64,000 bases of DNA from NCBI RefSeq assembly GCF_004519545.1, contig NZ_SDKM01000027.1, forward strand, positions 1 to 64,000, read 5' to 3'. Shown here in pieces: positions 24,595 through 32,789 of this stretch. Each line of letters opens with the position of its first letter. Position 1 is the first letter of the stretch. Origin of the DNA: Nocardioides guangzhouensis. GTDB lineage: Bacteria > Actinomycetota > Actinomycetes > Propionibacteriales > Nocardioidaceae. The translations under genes were made by a program, and so were the position numbers. A model generated the notes under the pieces. The model was not told where the DNA came from, did not search any database, and worked only from the letters and a program-made list of their open reading frames with translations.

Positions 24595-25368
24595 TCAGCC
24601 GAGGACCGACCCGCCTCCGTCGACGACGAGGTGGGCGCCGCTGACCCAGGCGGACTCGTCGGAGGCGAGGTAGAGCGCGGCGTTGACGACGTCCTCGGGG
24701 CGTCCGTGCCGCCCGAGCGGGATCCGGTCCAGGACCACGCGCCGCATCCGGTCCGGCGGGTCGGCCAGCATCGGCGCGGTGTTGGGGGTCTCGACCAGCC
24801 CGGGGCTGATCACGTTGGCGCGGATGCCCAGCGGGCCGCCCTCGACGACCAGCTGCAGGGTCAGCGCGATCACGCCGCCCTTGGCGGCGCTGTGGGCGTT
24901 CTGCGGCATGAACTCGACGCCCCGGGTCGCGGCGATCGAGCCCACGTTGACGATGGAGCCGCCGCCGTGCGCCTTCAGGTGCGGCCAGGTGGCGCGCACC
25001 GTGTAGTAGACGAGGTCGAGCTCGTTGCGCATGGTGAAGTCCCAGTCCGCGACGCTGAGCTCGTCGAGCGAGCCGAAGCGCTGGGTGGAGGCGTTGTTGT
25101 AGAGCACGTCGATGCCGTCGTACGTCGCGACCGCCCGGTCCACCCAGGCCTCCGCCTGGCCGGCGTCCCCGAGGTCGACGCCGCCGTGGACGGTGATCTC
25201 GCCACCGGCAGCGCGCACCGCGGCCTCGGTGCGACCGGCGGCGGCCTCGTCGAGGTCGCAGCCGACCACTCGCGCTCCCTCGGCGGCGAACATCGCGGCC
25301 GCGGTGCCACCGATGCCGCCCCCGACGCCGGTGATCAGCGCGATCTTCCCGTCCAGGCGGCCGGTCAT
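24595..25368 (-). CDS. SDR-family oxidoreductase with His in place of the catalytic Tyr (paralogue)
   Basis: 257 residues. Cofactor motif LITGVGGGIGGTAAAMFAAE, YNNAS, catalytic-type Ser in NVGSIAATRG, but the YxxxK position reads NAHSAAKGG (His). It is closely related to the SDR at 19822: DVLYNNASTQRF versus DVLYANAGATRF and a shared AWPHLK/TWPHLK helix. NAD-type Asp after strand 2 (VVGCDLDE). It begins with ATGA overlap on the VOC gene stop. Probably a dehydrogenase for a pathway hydroxy intermediate. Confidence 0.85.
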   Translation of the reverse strand: MTGRLDGKIALITGVGGGIGGTAAAMFAAEGARVVGCDLDEAAAGRTEAAVRAAGGEITVHGGVDLGDAGQAEAWVDRAVATYDGIDVLYNNASTQRFGSLDELSVADWDFTMRNELDLVYYTVRATWPHLKAHGGGSIVNVGSIAATRGVEFMPQNAHSAAKGGVIALTLQLVVEGGPLGIRANVISPGLVETPNTAPMLADPPDRMRRVVLDRIPLGRHGRPEDVVNAALYLASDESAWVSGAHLVVDGGGSVLG

Positions 25369-25799
25369 GCCGACACCGCCGCGCGCCGCCGGGCCGAGGT
25401 CCGGTCCAGCAGCTCGATCAGGTTGCCCTCGGGGTCGGCGACGTAGGCCATGCGGACGCCGGGTTCCGGCGACGGGCGCGGCGACATCCGGTCGGTGGCG
25501 CCCGCCGCCACCAGCCCGTCGAACGACGTGTCGACGTCCTCGACGTCCAGGGCGAGGTGGCCGAACCCACGCGTCAGCGCGGCCTCGACCGGGCTGGCGG
25601 CTCGGAGGCCGGGGCGGTTGCCGGCCCGGTGCAGGAGCTCGATCCGGTAGCCGGCCGGGCTGACCAGCATCGTGCCGCGGAAGTCGACGTCGTCGAGGGC
25701 GAACTCGAGCTCGACGGTGAGCCCGAGCGCCGCGGCGTACCACCGCGTCATCGCCGGCAGGTCGGCGACGTTCAGGCCGACGTGGTCGAGGGTGCTCAT
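25365..25799 (-). CDS. VOC family protein (glyoxalase/dioxygenase fold), single domain
   Basis: 144 residues, opening STLDHVGLNVADLPAMTRWY and ending with VADPEGNLIELLDRTS, the paired beta-alpha-beta-beta-beta units of the VOC superfamily. Possible metal ligands: His in LDHVGLNV, His in GFGHLALDVEDVD, Glu in NLIELL. It could be an isomerase, epimerase or small dioxygenase acting on a pathway intermediate. Located between the ALDH and an SDR in the operon, overlapping the SDR start. Confidence 0.85.
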   Translation of the reverse strand: MSTLDHVGLNVADLPAMTRWYAAALGLTVELEFALDDVDFRGTMLVSPAGYRIELLHRAGNRPGLRAASPVEAALTRGFGHLALDVEDVDTSFDGLVAAGATDRMSPRPSPEPGVRMAYVADPEGNLIELLDRTSARRRAAVSA

Positions 25800-25806
25800 G
25801 GCGCTC

Positions 25807-27213
25807 CTACTCTGTCACCGCGGGCAGCGGGCCCACGGCGTCTCCGACGTAGACCGTCCGGACGTTGGTGAACTCGCGGGTCCCCTCCGCCGACAGCTCG
25901 CGTCCGTAGCCGCTGCGCCCGGTCCCCCCGAACGGGAGCCGCGGGTCGGAGGCGACGACCGCGTTGACGAACAGGGCACCGGACCGGATCCGGCTGCCTA
26001 CCGCGAGGGCCCGCTCGGCGCTGCCCCAGACGGCGGCGCCCAGGCCGTAGTCGGTGTCGTTGGCGAGGGCGAGGGCGTGCTCGTCGTCGCGGGCCCGCAC
26101 CACCGCGGCGACCGGCCCGAAGGTCTCCTCGCCGAAGGCGGTCATGCCCGGGAGGACGTGGTCGAGGACGGTGGGCTCGTAGTAGCAGCCCGGCCCGTCG
26201 ACGGGCCGGCCACCGGCGACCAGGGCCGCGCCCTGGGCCAGGGTCTCGGCCACCTGCCGGTGCAGCTGCTCACGCAGGTCGGGACGCGCCATCGGTCCCA
26301 CAGTGACGCCGACCAGGGTCGGGTCGCCGAGCCGGAGCCCCGCGACCTTCGTCGCCAGCAGCCGGACGAACTCGTCGGCGACGGCGTCCGCCACGACGAA
26401 CCGCTTGGCCGCGATGCAGCTCTGCCCGCCGTTGCCGAAGCGCGATCGGACGGCCGCCTCCGCGGCGGCGTCGAGGTCGGCGTCGTCGAGCACCACGAAC
26501 GGGTCCGAGCCGCCGAGCTCGAGGACGGTCTTCTTCAGCGCCTGTCCGGCGGCCGAGGCGACCGCCGCACCGGCCCGGTCGCTGCCGGTCAGGGTCACCG
26601 CGGCGACCCGCGGGTCGGCGATGACACGGGCGCTGGTCTCGGCGACGTCGGGCTCGGCGACCAGGAGGCTGGCGAACAGGCCCTCGGGCGCTCCCGCGTC
26701 CGCGAACAGCTGCTCGAGGGCGAGGGCGCAGCCGGTCACGTTCGGCGAGTGCTTGAGCACCGCGGCGTTGCCGGCGGCGAGCGCCGCGCAGGCGAACCGG
26801 AGCACCTGCCAGAACGGGAAGTTCCAGGGCATCACGGCGAACACGACGCCGAGGGGCTCGTAGCGCAGCCACGAACAGTGGGCGCTGCTCGGGACCGGGT
26901 GGTCGGCGAGCCACTGCGGGGCCAGCTCCGCGACGACGTCGCAGTTGAGCGCGCACTTGTCGATCTCGCCGAGCGCCTCGGTGAGGGGCTTGCCCATCTC
27001 CGCGGTCACCAGCGCGGCGTACTGCCGGCGCCGGTCGGTCAGCAGCTTGCCCACCCGGCGCAGCAGCTGGAGCCGCTCCTCGAGCGGCGTCCCCGCCCAA
27101 CGCAGGGAGGTGGCGTGGGCGGCCCCGAGGATCGCGTCCACCTGCGTGCGGTCGTGGGTCGCGTAGCTGCGGAGCTCGCCGCCGGTGGCGGGGTTCACGG
27201 TCGTGATCGTCAC
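25807..27213 (-). CDS. Aldehyde dehydrogenase (succinate-semialdehyde dehydrogenase-like)
   Basis: 468 residues, ALDH superfamily. Catalytic Cys in NGGQSCIAAKRFVV, general-base Glu in VLELGGSDPFVVLDDADLD, and the PWNFPFWQVLRFA cofactor helix. Closest in style to NAD(P)+ succinate-semialdehyde dehydrogenases (GabD/Sad). In the operon it probably oxidises an aldehyde released by ring fission or C-C cleavage. The GTG at 27213 has GAGGAGGTCTGAGCC upstream, the purine-rich part lying in the end of FAH copy 2. Confidence 0.92.
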   Translation of the reverse strand: MTITTVNPATGGELRSYATHDRTQVDAILGAAHATSLRWAGTPLEERLQLLRRVGKLLTDRRRQYAALVTAEMGKPLTEALGEIDKCALNCDVVAELAPQWLADHPVPSSAHCSWLRYEPLGVVFAVMPWNFPFWQVLRFACAALAAGNAAVLKHSPNVTGCALALEQLFADAGAPEGLFASLLVAEPDVAETSARVIADPRVAAVTLTGSDRAGAAVASAAGQALKKTVLELGGSDPFVVLDDADLDAAAEAAVRSRFGNGGQSCIAAKRFVVADAVADEFVRLLATKVAGLRLGDPTLVGVTVGPMARPDLREQLHRQVAETLAQGAALVAGGRPVDGPGCYYEPTVLDHVLPGMTAFGEETFGPVAAVVRARDDEHALALANDTDYGLGAAVWGSAERALAVGSRIRSGALFVNAVVASDPRLPFGGTGRSGYGRELSAEGTREFTNVRTVYVGDAVGPLPAVTE

Positions 27214-27217
27214 CGGC

Positions 27218-28201
27218 TCAGACCTCCTCGCGGACCCGGCGCCGCGCCGGTACGACGGCCGGCACGGTCTCGTCGTCCGGGACCACCCGGTTGCGCACGG
27301 TGCCGACCCGCTCCACGGTCATCTCGACCACGTCACCGACCTGGATCGGCGGCGGGTCGAGCTCGCCGGTGCGTCCCCAGGTCTCGGCCAGGGCACCCGT
27401 CCCGCAGGTCCCCGAGGCCAGCACCTCGCCGGCCTTGACCCAGGACGCGCGCGAGGCGTAGGAGACGAGGTGCTCGAAGGACCAGCCCATGTGACCGGAC
27501 CGGTCCCCGCCGACGGGGGCCCCGTTGACCCGGACCTCCATGTTCAGGTCGAGGAAGCCGTCCTCGTCGCGGCAGTCCTCGAGCTCGTCCGCGGTGACCA
27601 CCCAGGGGCCGATCGTGGTGGCGAAGTCCTTGCCCTTCGAGGGCCCGAGGCCGAGCGTCATCTCCCGGCGCTGCACGTCGCGCGCCGACCAGTCGTTCAT
27701 CACGCAGTAGCCGCCGATCGCCGAGCGGGCCTCCTCGGGCGTCACGTTGCGGACGTCGCGGCAGACCACGGCGGCGAGCTCGAGCTCGAAGTCCAGGCGC
27801 GCGGTGTCGGCCGGCATGGCCACGTCGTCGTACGGGCCGTGCACGGCGTGCGGGGCCATGAACAGGAACGACGGGGCGGCATACCACTCGTCGGGCACGT
27901 GGCTCGCGCCCTGCATGCCCTTGCTCACACCCTCGACGTGCGACTCGAAGGTGAGGAAGTCGCGCATGGCCACCGGGTAGACCGGCGGCAGCAGCACCAC
28001 GTCGGCGGGCCGCAGCCCGTCGTTCTGGGCGGCGAGGTCCGCCGCCTCCTCGCGCGTGCCCCGGTCCGCGGCCAGCAGCCCGACGAGGTCGGTCCCCTCC
28101 GGAAAGGGGTGCAGCCACCAGGTGGCCGAGTCGCCGACCACCACGCCGACGCGTCGTACGTCGGCGTGGTCGTCCACGAGGCGGAAGGCAGCGAGTCGCA
28201 C
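27218..28201 (-). CDS. Fumarylacetoacetate hydrolase (FAH) family protein, copy 2
   Basis: 327 residues with the same landmarks as copy 1: RDFLTFESHVEGVSKGM, LDFELELAAVV, MNDWSARDVQRREM, GPSKGKDFATTIGPWVVTAD and GHMGWSFEHLVSYASRA. Acts as a Mg/Mn-dependent hydrolase or hydratase on an acyl-pyruvate or ring-cleavage product. GTG start 3 bases after the upstream ABM gene stop. Two FAH paralogues in one operon suggest two successive steps or two related substrates. Confidence 0.9.
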   Translation of the reverse strand: MRLAAFRLVDDHADVRRVGVVVGDSATWWLHPFPEGTDLVGLLAADRGTREEAADLAAQNDGLRPADVVLLPPVYPVAMRDFLTFESHVEGVSKGMQGASHVPDEWYAAPSFLFMAPHAVHGPYDDVAMPADTARLDFELELAAVVCRDVRNVTPEEARSAIGGYCVMNDWSARDVQRREMTLGLGPSKGKDFATTIGPWVVTADELEDCRDEDGFLDLNMEVRVNGAPVGGDRSGHMGWSFEHLVSYASRASWVKAGEVLASGTCGTGALAETWGRTGELDPPPIQVGDVVEMTVERVGTVRNRVVPDDETVPAVVPARRRVREEV

Positions 28202-28204
28202 GGG

Positions 28205-28495
28205 TCAGCCGATCGTCGAGTAGAACGCGCGCTCGCGGGTGGCGAGCACCGGGATCGCCTGCTCGAGGCCGAACTCCTTGAAGTGCGGCGACGAGCCGTG
28301 GGCGGCGTACGCCTCCTCGTCCTCGTAGATCTCGAACAGGCGGAACACCAGCGGCTCGGCCGGGTCCTGGTAGGCCTGGTAGAAGACGTTGCCGGCCTCC
28401 TCCCGCGAGGGCGGGGTGAGCTTCTGGATCGCGTCCAGGACGACCGCCTCCTGGCCGGGCTCGGCGGTCCAGGTGGCGCTGACGACGTAGGCCAT
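28205..28495 (-). CDS. Antibiotic biosynthesis monooxygenase (ABM/YgiN-like) domain protein
   Basis: 96 residues: YVVSATWTAEPGQEAVVLDA at the start, then VFYQAYQDPAEPLVFRLFEI and HGSSPHFKEF, the ABM dimeric ferredoxin-like fold. Such proteins include cofactor-free quinone-forming monooxygenases and heme-degrading enzymes; here it may oxidise a polyphenol to a quinol or quinone, or be an accessory protein. First gene of the 11-gene minus-strand operon (ATG 28495, GAGGAG upstream), divergent from the ABC transporter genes. Confidence 0.85.
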   Translation of the reverse strand: MAYVVSATWTAEPGQEAVVLDAIQKLTPPSREEAGNVFYQAYQDPAEPLVFRLFEIYEDEEAYAAHGSSPHFKEFGLEQAIPVLATRERAFYSTIG

Positions 28496-28586
28496 GAGGG
28501 CTCCTCGTTGAGGGGAATCGGGCAGGCCGATGAGTGGTGGAGCCATCACGCTAGGTCTCCGGACCGGGCCCGGAGAAAGCGCTGAC

Positions 28587-28608
28587 GTCGATGCCTGCCA
28601 TCACCGCG
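28587..28608 (+). promoter_or_regulatory. Conserved palindromic site, copy 3 (divergent ABC / aromatic operon promoter)
   Basis: GTCGATGCCTGCCATCACCG, identical to the site before the GH78 gene at 21 of 22 positions (15857-15878). It lies in the 206-base gap between the ABM operon and the ABC transporter operon, about 95 bases before the transporter GTG. A partial second site (GTGATGGCTCC on the minus strand, 28540-28550) lies closer to the ABM operon. Predicted binding site for a regulator shared with the glycosidase genes. Confidence 0.62.
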
Positions 28609-28701
28609 CAGTGGGTTCCGGGTTGCCGACGGCCCGTGTTTCCTGTGACGACCACCACAGGCGACCACCACCGGGTGCGCCTCCGAGATCCAGGAGATGT
28701 C

Positions 28702-29685
28702 GTGACGTCCCTTTCTCTTTCGACCGGCAAGGTCCTCCTCGCCGGCCTCGCCGCCAGCAGCCTGCTGACGCTCGCCGCCTGCGGGGGCGACACGCAGCCG
28801 GCCGCCGGCGCGACCGACTCGGACTCGGGGTCCAGGACCATCGTCTTCTCGCCGCTGGGGCTCCAGATCCCGGCGATGAAGCAGCTCTCCGAGGGCGTGA
28901 CCGCCTACGGCACCGAGAAGGGCTACAAGGTCACCGTCCAGGACCCGAAGCTCGACCCGCAGAAGCAGGTCACCGACCTGCAGAGCGTGATCGAGAGCGG
29001 CGCCGCCGACGGCGCCTGGGCGATCGCGGTCGCACCGGCGTCGATGAAGGCGCTGGTGCAGACCGCCCTCGACAAGGGCGTCCCGATGGTCCTCAACGGC
29101 GTCCCCCAGGACTACGGCCTCGACGGTCTCGTCCCCGGGGTCTCGTTCTCGACGATCGACTACAAGGCCCAGGGCCAGGCCGCCGGCGAGGAGCTCGGGA
29201 ACTGCATCAACGAGCGGCACGACGGGAAGTCGAAGGTCCTCTTCGTCGAGTCCGCGCCGGGCACTGCCGGCAAGGAGGACCTCGAGTCCGAGGTCAGGAA
29301 GTCCCTCGCCGCCACCGCGCCGGACTCCGAGATCGTCGCCACCATCACCGTCAGCGACCGCACGAAGGCGCAGACCGACATCAGCAACGTGCTCCAGGGC
29401 AACCCCGACATCACCGCCGTGTTCGGCCAGAACGACGAGGGCGCGCTCGGCGCGGTCGGCGCGTTCAAGGCGGCCGGCAAGGACACCCCGTGCATCACCG
29501 AGGCCGGCGGCAACGAGGAGACTCTCGCCGCGGTCAAGAGCGGCGACATCTACGCGGTGGTCGCGCTCCAGTTCGAGGCCGACATGGCGCAGTCGTTCGA
29601 CGCGCTGACCACGATGATCGACGACCCGGAGGCGACCGGCGTGCAGCTGACCGTCCCGCAGGAAGTCGTCAAGGCCGAGGGCTGA
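28702..29685 (+). CDS. ABC transporter substrate-binding lipoprotein (sugar/CUT2-like, peripla_BP_4)
   Basis: 327 residues. Signal peptide with lipobox LLTLAAC (Cys about residue 25), then a periplasmic-binding fold of the ribose/galactose type: IVFSPLGLQIPAMKQLSEGV, LQSVIESGAADGAWAIAVAP, SDRTKAQTDISNVLQGNPDI and AVFGQNDEGALGAVGAF. It captures the solute outside the cell for the permease at 29689. GTG 28702 follows CAGGAG and gives a proper signal peptide; an upstream ATG at 28591 would sit in the conserved operator. Substrate may be a sugar or a glycosylated aromatic. Confidence 0.9.
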   Translation: MTSLSLSTGKVLLAGLAASSLLTLAACGGDTQPAAGATDSDSGSRTIVFSPLGLQIPAMKQLSEGVTAYGTEKGYKVTVQDPKLDPQKQVTDLQSVIESGAADGAWAIAVAPASMKALVQTALDKGVPMVLNGVPQDYGLDGLVPGVSFSTIDYKAQGQAAGEELGNCINERHDGKSKVLFVESAPGTAGKEDLESEVRKSLAATAPDSEIVATITVSDRTKAQTDISNVLQGNPDITAVFGQNDEGALGAVGAFKAAGKDTPCITEAGGNEETLAAVKSGDIYAVVALQFEADMAQSFDALTTMIDDPEATGVQLTVPQEVVKAEG

Positions 29686-29688
29686 GGG

Positions 29689-30819
29689 ATGGCGATGACC
29701 ACGAGCAACTCACAGACGCCGGGGGCAACCGCGCCGGAGGGCGCGGCCCCGGCCCCCGCGGCGGCTGCCCCGGAGCCGGCCCCGGTCCCCACCGGGCACG
29801 ACGTGCCCCGGTCGGTGTCGGTCCTGGTGTTCCTGCGCGACCGCGGCATCTTCATGCTGTGGGGACTGCTGATCGTGGTCTTCGCCTTCTGGTGCTCGCC
29901 GTACTTCTTCACCCTCGACAACGCGCTCCTGATCGCCAACGCGGGCGCCCTCACCGCGATCTTCGCGGCGGGCGTCGGCATCGGCATCATGACCGGGGTC
30001 CTCGACCTCTCCCTGCCCGGGACCGCCGCGTTCGCCAGCTGCGTCACCGGCTGGATGCTCACCGAGGGCTACGCCACCTGGCTGGCGCTGCTGGCCGGGC
30101 TGGCGTGCGGGGTCGTGGTCGGCGTGTTCAACGGGCTGATCTCGCTCCGCGGGTTCAACCCGATCATCGTGACGATCGGCTCGCTGTCGATCCTGACCGG
30201 GCTGGCCGCCGTCGTGGCCGGGGGCTACACGTTCCCCGGCCTCGTCCAGCTCGAGTTCATGGGCACCCACCGCTACTTCCGCATCAACGGCGGCGAGACC
30301 TTCCCGGGCATCCCGGCCCCGGTGTTCATCGTGGCGGTGGTCTTCGTCATCGGGACGATCTTCCTGACCCGGACCCGTGAAGGGCTCCGGCTGATGGCGG
30401 TCGGCGCCAACGGCGAGGCGGTACGCCGCGCCGGCATCGCCAGCAACCGGTACGTCGTGCTGGGCTTCGTCATCTCCGGCGTGCTCGCGGCCCTGGGCGG
30501 CCTGGTGAACACCGCCAACGTCACCGAGGCCAACCCCAACGCCAGCCCGGGCATCATCTTCACCGCGCTCACCGCGGTGGCCCTGGCCGGCGTCTCCCTC
30601 ACCGGCGGCCGCGGCAGCCTGCCCCGGGTCCTGGTCGGCGCCCTGATCCTGGCGACGATCACCAACGGCCTGACCATCCGCGGCATCCAGCCTTACTGGG
30701 CGACCGTCTGCACCGGTGCCCTGCTGATCGGGGCACTGCTCCTCGAGAGGCTGATCCAGGCCAGCGTCGAGGAACGGCTGATGGCCATGAACCTGTCCGT
30801 CCACGAGAAGAAGGTCTGA
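29689..30819 (+). CDS. ABC transporter permease (RbsC-like)
   Basis: 376 residues, with an Ala/Pro-rich cytoplasmic N-terminus of about 45 residues and 8-10 membrane segments. Family signatures: GVGIGIMTGVLDLSLPGTAA, SLRGFNPIIVTIGSLSILTG and AVGANGEAVRRAGIASNRYV (the cytoplasmic EAA-like coupling loop). Belongs to the ribose/xylose (BPD_transp_2) group. Follows the binding protein by 3 bases. Two ATGs (29689 and 29695) are equally possible starts. Confidence 0.92.
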   Translation: MAMTTSNSQTPGATAPEGAAPAPAAAAPEPAPVPTGHDVPRSVSVLVFLRDRGIFMLWGLLIVVFAFWCSPYFFTLDNALLIANAGALTAIFAAGVGIGIMTGVLDLSLPGTAAFASCVTGWMLTEGYATWLALLAGLACGVVVGVFNGLISLRGFNPIIVTIGSLSILTGLAAVVAGGYTFPGLVQLEFMGTHRYFRINGGETFPGIPAPVFIVAVVFVIGTIFLTRTREGLRLMAVGANGEAVRRAGIASNRYVVLGFVISGVLAALGGLVNTANVTEANPNASPGIIFTALTAVALAGVSLTGGRGSLPRVLVGALILATITNGLTIRGIQPYWATVCTGALLIGALLLERLIQASVEERLMAMNLSVHEKKV

Positions 30820-30823
30820 GCCG

Positions 30824-31627
30824 ATGAGCGCACCCACGAGCGAGACCCCGGCCCTGGCCCTGTCCGGCATCGAGATGCACTACGGCTTCGTCCGGGCCCT
30901 GTCCGACATCGACGTCCACGTCATGCCCGGCGAGGTGGTCGGCCTGCTCGGCGACAACGGTGCCGGGAAGTCCACGCTGCTCAAGGTCATGTCGGGAGCC
31001 CACCGCCCCACCCACGGCACCATCGCGGTGCACGGCACCCAGCACACGTTCCACGCGCCGAGCGACGCCGCGGCAGCGGGCGTCCAGATGGTCTACCAGG
31101 ACCTGTCCCTGGTCGAGCCGCAGGACATCGCGACCAACCTCAACATGGGCCAGGAGACGCTGCGCACGGGGCCGCTCGGCTGGCTCGGCTTCGTCGACCG
31201 CAAGGCGATGCGGAAGTCCTCGGAGGCCGAGCTCGACCGGCTCGGCGTACGCACGGCCCCGATGTCGCGGCCGGTGGAGATGCTCTCCGGCGGTCAGCGG
31301 CAGGTGGTCGCGATCGCACGCAGCGCGATCCGGGTCAACGGCGAGCGGGGCGGGATCCTGCTGCTCGACGAGCCGACCGCCGCGCTCGGCTACGAGCAGA
31401 CCCGGAACGTCGAGGCCCTGATCAGGCGGATGGCCGACCAGGGCATCGCGATCGTGCTGGTCACCCACGACCTGCCGCTCTGCTACGAGGTCGCCGACCG
31501 GATGGTGATCCTCAACCGCGGGCGCAAGGTCGCCGACGTCCCCGTGGCCGGCACCGACCGCGACCACGTGGTCGGCTGGATCACCGGTTCCCGCGCCTCC
31601 ATGTTCCCCGCAGCCACCCCCGCCTGA
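30824..31627 (+). CDS. ABC transporter ATP-binding protein (single nucleotide-binding domain)
   Basis: 267 residues with Walker A GDNGAGKST, Q-loop VYQDLSL, signature LSGGQRQ, Walker B ILLLDEPTAAL and H-loop VTHDLPL. CUT2 importers usually carry a double-length (about 500 aa) ATPase; this one is a single domain, as in FrcA-type systems, and would act as a homodimer. Four bases after the permease gene. The same transcript continues into two flavoenzyme genes. Confidence 0.93.
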   Translation: MSAPTSETPALALSGIEMHYGFVRALSDIDVHVMPGEVVGLLGDNGAGKSTLLKVMSGAHRPTHGTIAVHGTQHTFHAPSDAAAAGVQMVYQDLSLVEPQDIATNLNMGQETLRTGPLGWLGFVDRKAMRKSSEAELDRLGVRTAPMSRPVEMLSGGQRQVVAIARSAIRVNGERGGILLLDEPTAALGYEQTRNVEALIRRMADQGIAIVLVTHDLPLCYEVADRMVILNRGRKVADVPVAGTDRDHVVGWITGSRASMFPAATPA

Positions 31628-31643
31628 CCCTCCAGGAGCACCC

Positions 31644-32789
31644 ATGTCCTCCCCCCTGACCGAGTCCCCGGTCCGTCGCGTCCTCGTGGTCGGCGGCGGC
31701 ATCACGGGCGGCGTCCTCTCGCTCGCCCTCGCCCAGCGCGGCGTCCAGGTCGTGCTCGTCGACCTGCGCCCGTCGCTCGGCGGCGTCGGCCACGGCATCA
31801 CCCTGCAGGGCAACGCGCTCAAGGCGTTCCGCGCGATCGGCATCTACGACCGGCTGGCCGAGCGTGGCTACCCGTTCAGCCACCTGCGGCTCAGGACCGC
31901 GGACGGCCACGTCATCGCCGAGATGCCGACACCCCCGATGGGCGGACCCGACCTGCCGGGCACGATGGGCGCGGTCCGTGGCGACATCGCGGACATCCTG
32001 GCCGAGGAGGTGGTCACGGCCGGGGTCGACGTCCGGCTCGGGACCACGCTGACTCACATCGACGACCACGGCGACGCCGTCACCGTGACCCTGTCGGACG
32101 GCAGCCGGGAGACCGTCGACCTCCTCGTCGGAGCCGACGGCATCCGGTCGAAGGTGCGCGGGATGATCGGCATCGACACCGAGCCGCAGCCGGTCGGCAT
32201 GGGGATCTGGCGCACCGTCGCCAAGCGGCCGGCCGAGATGGACTGCTCCGAGCTCTACTACGGCGGCCCGAAGTACAAGGCCGGCTACACGCCGATCTCC
32301 GAAGACCTCTGCTACGCCTTCCTGCTCGAGGAGAACCTCGACCGCTCCTACGTCGGCGAGGGGCCGAACGGCGCGCTGCTCAAGGAGCGCGGCCAGGGGT
32401 ACGGCGGGACCTGGGGCGAGGTGCGCGACAGCCTCCCGGACGACGCCGTCGTCAACTACCAGTGGATCGAGGCGATCTGCGTCGACGAGCCGTGGCACCG
32501 CGGCCGCTCGATCATCATCGGCGACGCCGCGCACGCCTGCCCACCCCTGATCGCACAGGGCGCGGCCATGTGCGCCGAGGACGCGGTCGTGCTGGCCGAG
32601 ATGCTCACCTCGGGCGACCCGGTCGACGCCGTGCTGCCCGCGTTCATGGAGCGTCGCTTCCCGCGCGTGAAGATGGTGCTCGACAACAGCCTCCAGCTCG
32701 CCGAGTGGGAGATCCACCCCGACACCCCCGGAGCCGATCCGGGCCGGATCATGGGGCAGACCCTCCACGCGCTGGTCGCCCCGGCCTGA
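31644..32789 (+). CDS. FAD-dependent aromatic monooxygenase (class A flavoprotein hydroxylase)
   Basis: 381 residues. FAD motifs in order: GxGxxG in VVGGGITGGVLSLALAQRG, DG in LLVGADGIRSKVRG, and GD in IIIGDAAHACPPLIAQGAAM. These NAD(P)H-dependent enzymes hydroxylate phenols ortho or para to an existing OH. By position it would prepare a ring for the extradiol dioxygenase at 23573, comparable to the naringenin 8-hydroxylase FdeE plus FdeC of Herbaspirillum (analogy only). 16 bases after the ATPase gene; its TGA overlaps the ATG of the next gene. Confidence 0.87.
   Translation: MSSPLTESPVRRVLVVGGGITGGVLSLALAQRGVQVVLVDLRPSLGGVGHGITLQGNALKAFRAIGIYDRLAERGYPFSHLRLRTADGHVIAEMPTPPMGGPDLPGTMGAVRGDIADILAEEVVTAGVDVRLGTTLTHIDDHGDAVTVTLSDGSRETVDLLVGADGIRSKVRGMIGIDTEPQPVGMGIWRTVAKRPAEMDCSELYYGGPKYKAGYTPISEDLCYAFLLEENLDRSYVGEGPNGALLKERGQGYGGTWGEVRDSLPDDAVVNYQWIEAICVDEPWHRGRSIIIGDAAHACPPLIAQGAAMCAEDAVVLAEMLTSGDPVDAVLPAFMERRFPRVKMVLDNSLQLAEWEIHPDTPGADPGRIMGQTLHALVAPA

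Noticed and set aside
28591..28701. Upstream ATG start for the ABC binding protein
   Set aside because: It would add 37 residues before the signal peptide and overlap the conserved operator; GTG 28702 has a ribosome site and gives a normal lipoprotein signal.
31644..32789. Second PobA (4-hydroxybenzoate hydroxylase)
   Set aside because: Shares only general flavin motifs; the PobA-specific segments seen at 41648-42841 are absent.
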